Assembly: GCA_937880705.1 (NCBI GenBank)
Contig: CALGRZ010000095.1
Location: 1 to 6,071 of the forward strand
From: an uncultured Alistipes sp.
GTDB taxonomy: Bacteria; Bacteroidota; Bacteroidia; Bacteroidales; Rikenellaceae
Length of the DNA: 6,071 nucleotides
Reading direction: 5' to 3'
The notes below the pieces were generated by a model. That model did no database searches. It saw nothing but the letters and a program-made list of their open reading frames with translations, and was not told the DNA's origin. How positions within the stretch are numbered: position 1 is the stretch's first letter; every line of letters starts with the position of its first letter. Both the position numbers and the translations under genes were made by a program. Shown here piece by piece: positions 5,544 through 6,071 of the stretch.

Positions 5544-5580
5544 GTAACTGTTAGACTGATCCCACTTTTCGCCTATCGCC

Positions 5581-5611
5581 TTTTCATTTTGAGTTTTTTT
5601 GTGTATCTTTG
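5581..5611 (+). promoter_or_regulatory. lysS promoter
   Basis: TATCTTTG at 5604-5611 is a full match to the Bacteroidota -7 consensus. The -33 box is weak: TTTT at 5581-5584, 19 nt upstream. Transcription would start near 5617, giving a leader of about 40 nt that is A-rich (eight A residues at 5643-5650) just before the ATG, the usual substitute for a Shine-Dalgarno site in this phylum. Confidence 0.7.
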
Positions 5612-5656
5612 CGCCATACTATATTAATTAAGGTATAAAACTAAAAAAAATATACT

Positions 5657-6071
5657 ATGAACATTGAACTCAGTGAACAGGAACAGTTGCGTCGACAGTC
5701 GCTTAAGGCTCTGCGCGAGCTGGGCATCAACCCCTATCCCGCAGCACGTTTCGAGGTAAATGCCACCGCAAAGCAGATCGCCGAGGAGTACGATGCCCAG
5801 AAGGGTAACTTCCAGCAGATCTCCATCGCCGGTCGTATCATGAGCCGTCGTATTATGGGCTCGGCATCGTTCTTCGAGTTACAGGACTCGACAGGCCGTA
5901 TTCAGGTATACATCCGTCGTGACGACATCTGCCCCGAGGGTGACCCCACGCTCTACAACACCGTATTCAAGAAGTTGCTCGACATCGGCGACTTCATTGG
6001 CGTTGAGGGCTTCGCCTTCCTCACCAACACCGGCGAGTTGTCGGTACACTGCCGCAAGTTCACCGTACTCT
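5657..6071 (+). CDS. lysS: Lysyl-tRNA synthetase, N-terminal part (3' end outside window)
   Basis: Class II LysRS attaches lysine to tRNA-Lys in the cytosol. The first 138 codons are present, open to the window edge. The protein starts MNIELSEQEQLRRQSLKALR, then GINPYP (23-28), a hallmark of the LysRS N-terminus. Residues about 55-138 are the OB-fold anticodon-binding domain, with SIAGRIMSRRIMGSASFFEL (56-75), DSTGRIQVYI (77-86) and the Bacteroidales-style NTVFKKLLDIGDFIGVEGF further on. The catalytic class II motifs 2 and 3 lie outside the window. The start at 5657 is supported by the -7 element about 46 nt upstream, the A-rich leader and the match of the N-terminal residues to the family. 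It forms its own transcription unit, separated from the upstream small RNA by a terminator. Confidence 0.96.
   Translation, partial: MNIELSEQEQLRRQSLKALRELGINPYPAARFEVNATAKQIAEEYDAQKGNFQQISIAGRIMSRRIMGSASFFELQDSTGRIQVYIRRDDICPEGDPTLYNTVFKKLLDIGDFIGVEGFAFLTNTGELSVHCRKFTVL

Noticed and set aside
5418..5656. A lysine riboswitch or T-box upstream of lysS
   Set aside because: No T-box specifier or antiterminator sequence and no L-box core are visible, and lysS has its own promoter after the terminator.

Overview
The window looks like a piece of a Bacteroidales chromosome, with a moderately GC-rich genus such as Alistipes or a relative as my inference. Three things point there. The two aminoacyl-tRNA synthetase fragments read like Bacteroidales LeuS and LysS. 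The intergenic regions carry the Bacteroidota promoter pattern (TTTG, 19-20 nt, TAnnTTTG). Start codons are preceded by A-rich stretches instead of Shine-Dalgarno sites. I see no insertion sequence, phage gene, CRISPR array, tRNA or rRNA.

Layout. (1) 1-1306, plus strand: the 3' end of leuS, overlapped by one base by a compact six-helix membrane protein of the formate/nitrite transporter (FNT) family. An intrinsic terminator closes this unit at 1325-1362. (2) 1360-1946, plus strand: a Bacteroidota-type promoter that shares bases with the terminator T-tract, a hairpin-rich leader of about 175 nt, and a 123-residue unrecognised helical protein containing one TPR-like motif. (3) 1948-1987: a perfect 15-bp hairpin between convergent genes. 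(4) 5249 down to 2013, minus strand: a tight four-gene operon (gaps of 8, 2 and 14 bp) encoding a hemerythrin-like di-iron protein, a LuxR-type regulator with a degenerate receiver domain, CutC, and a transglutaminase-fold lipoprotein. (5) 5250-5656: a busy 407-bp divergent intergenic region holding the operon promoter (minus), a long imperfect inverted repeat, a promoter plus terminator that together delimit a probable small RNA of about 125 nt (plus), and the lysS promoter. (6) 5657 to the end: the first 138 codons of lysS.

How the genes may work together. The minus-strand operon is the accessory part of the window. A hemerythrin-like protein (di-iron; O2, NO or peroxide chemistry in related families) next to a regulator that cannot be phosphorylated in the usual way suggests an oxygen or nitrosative-stress response module, with CutC and the lipoprotein co-transcribed. 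That functional link is inferred from gene order only. leuS, lysS and cutC are ordinary genes. The least explained elements are the probable small RNA upstream of lysS, the structured leader before the 123-residue protein, and that protein itself.
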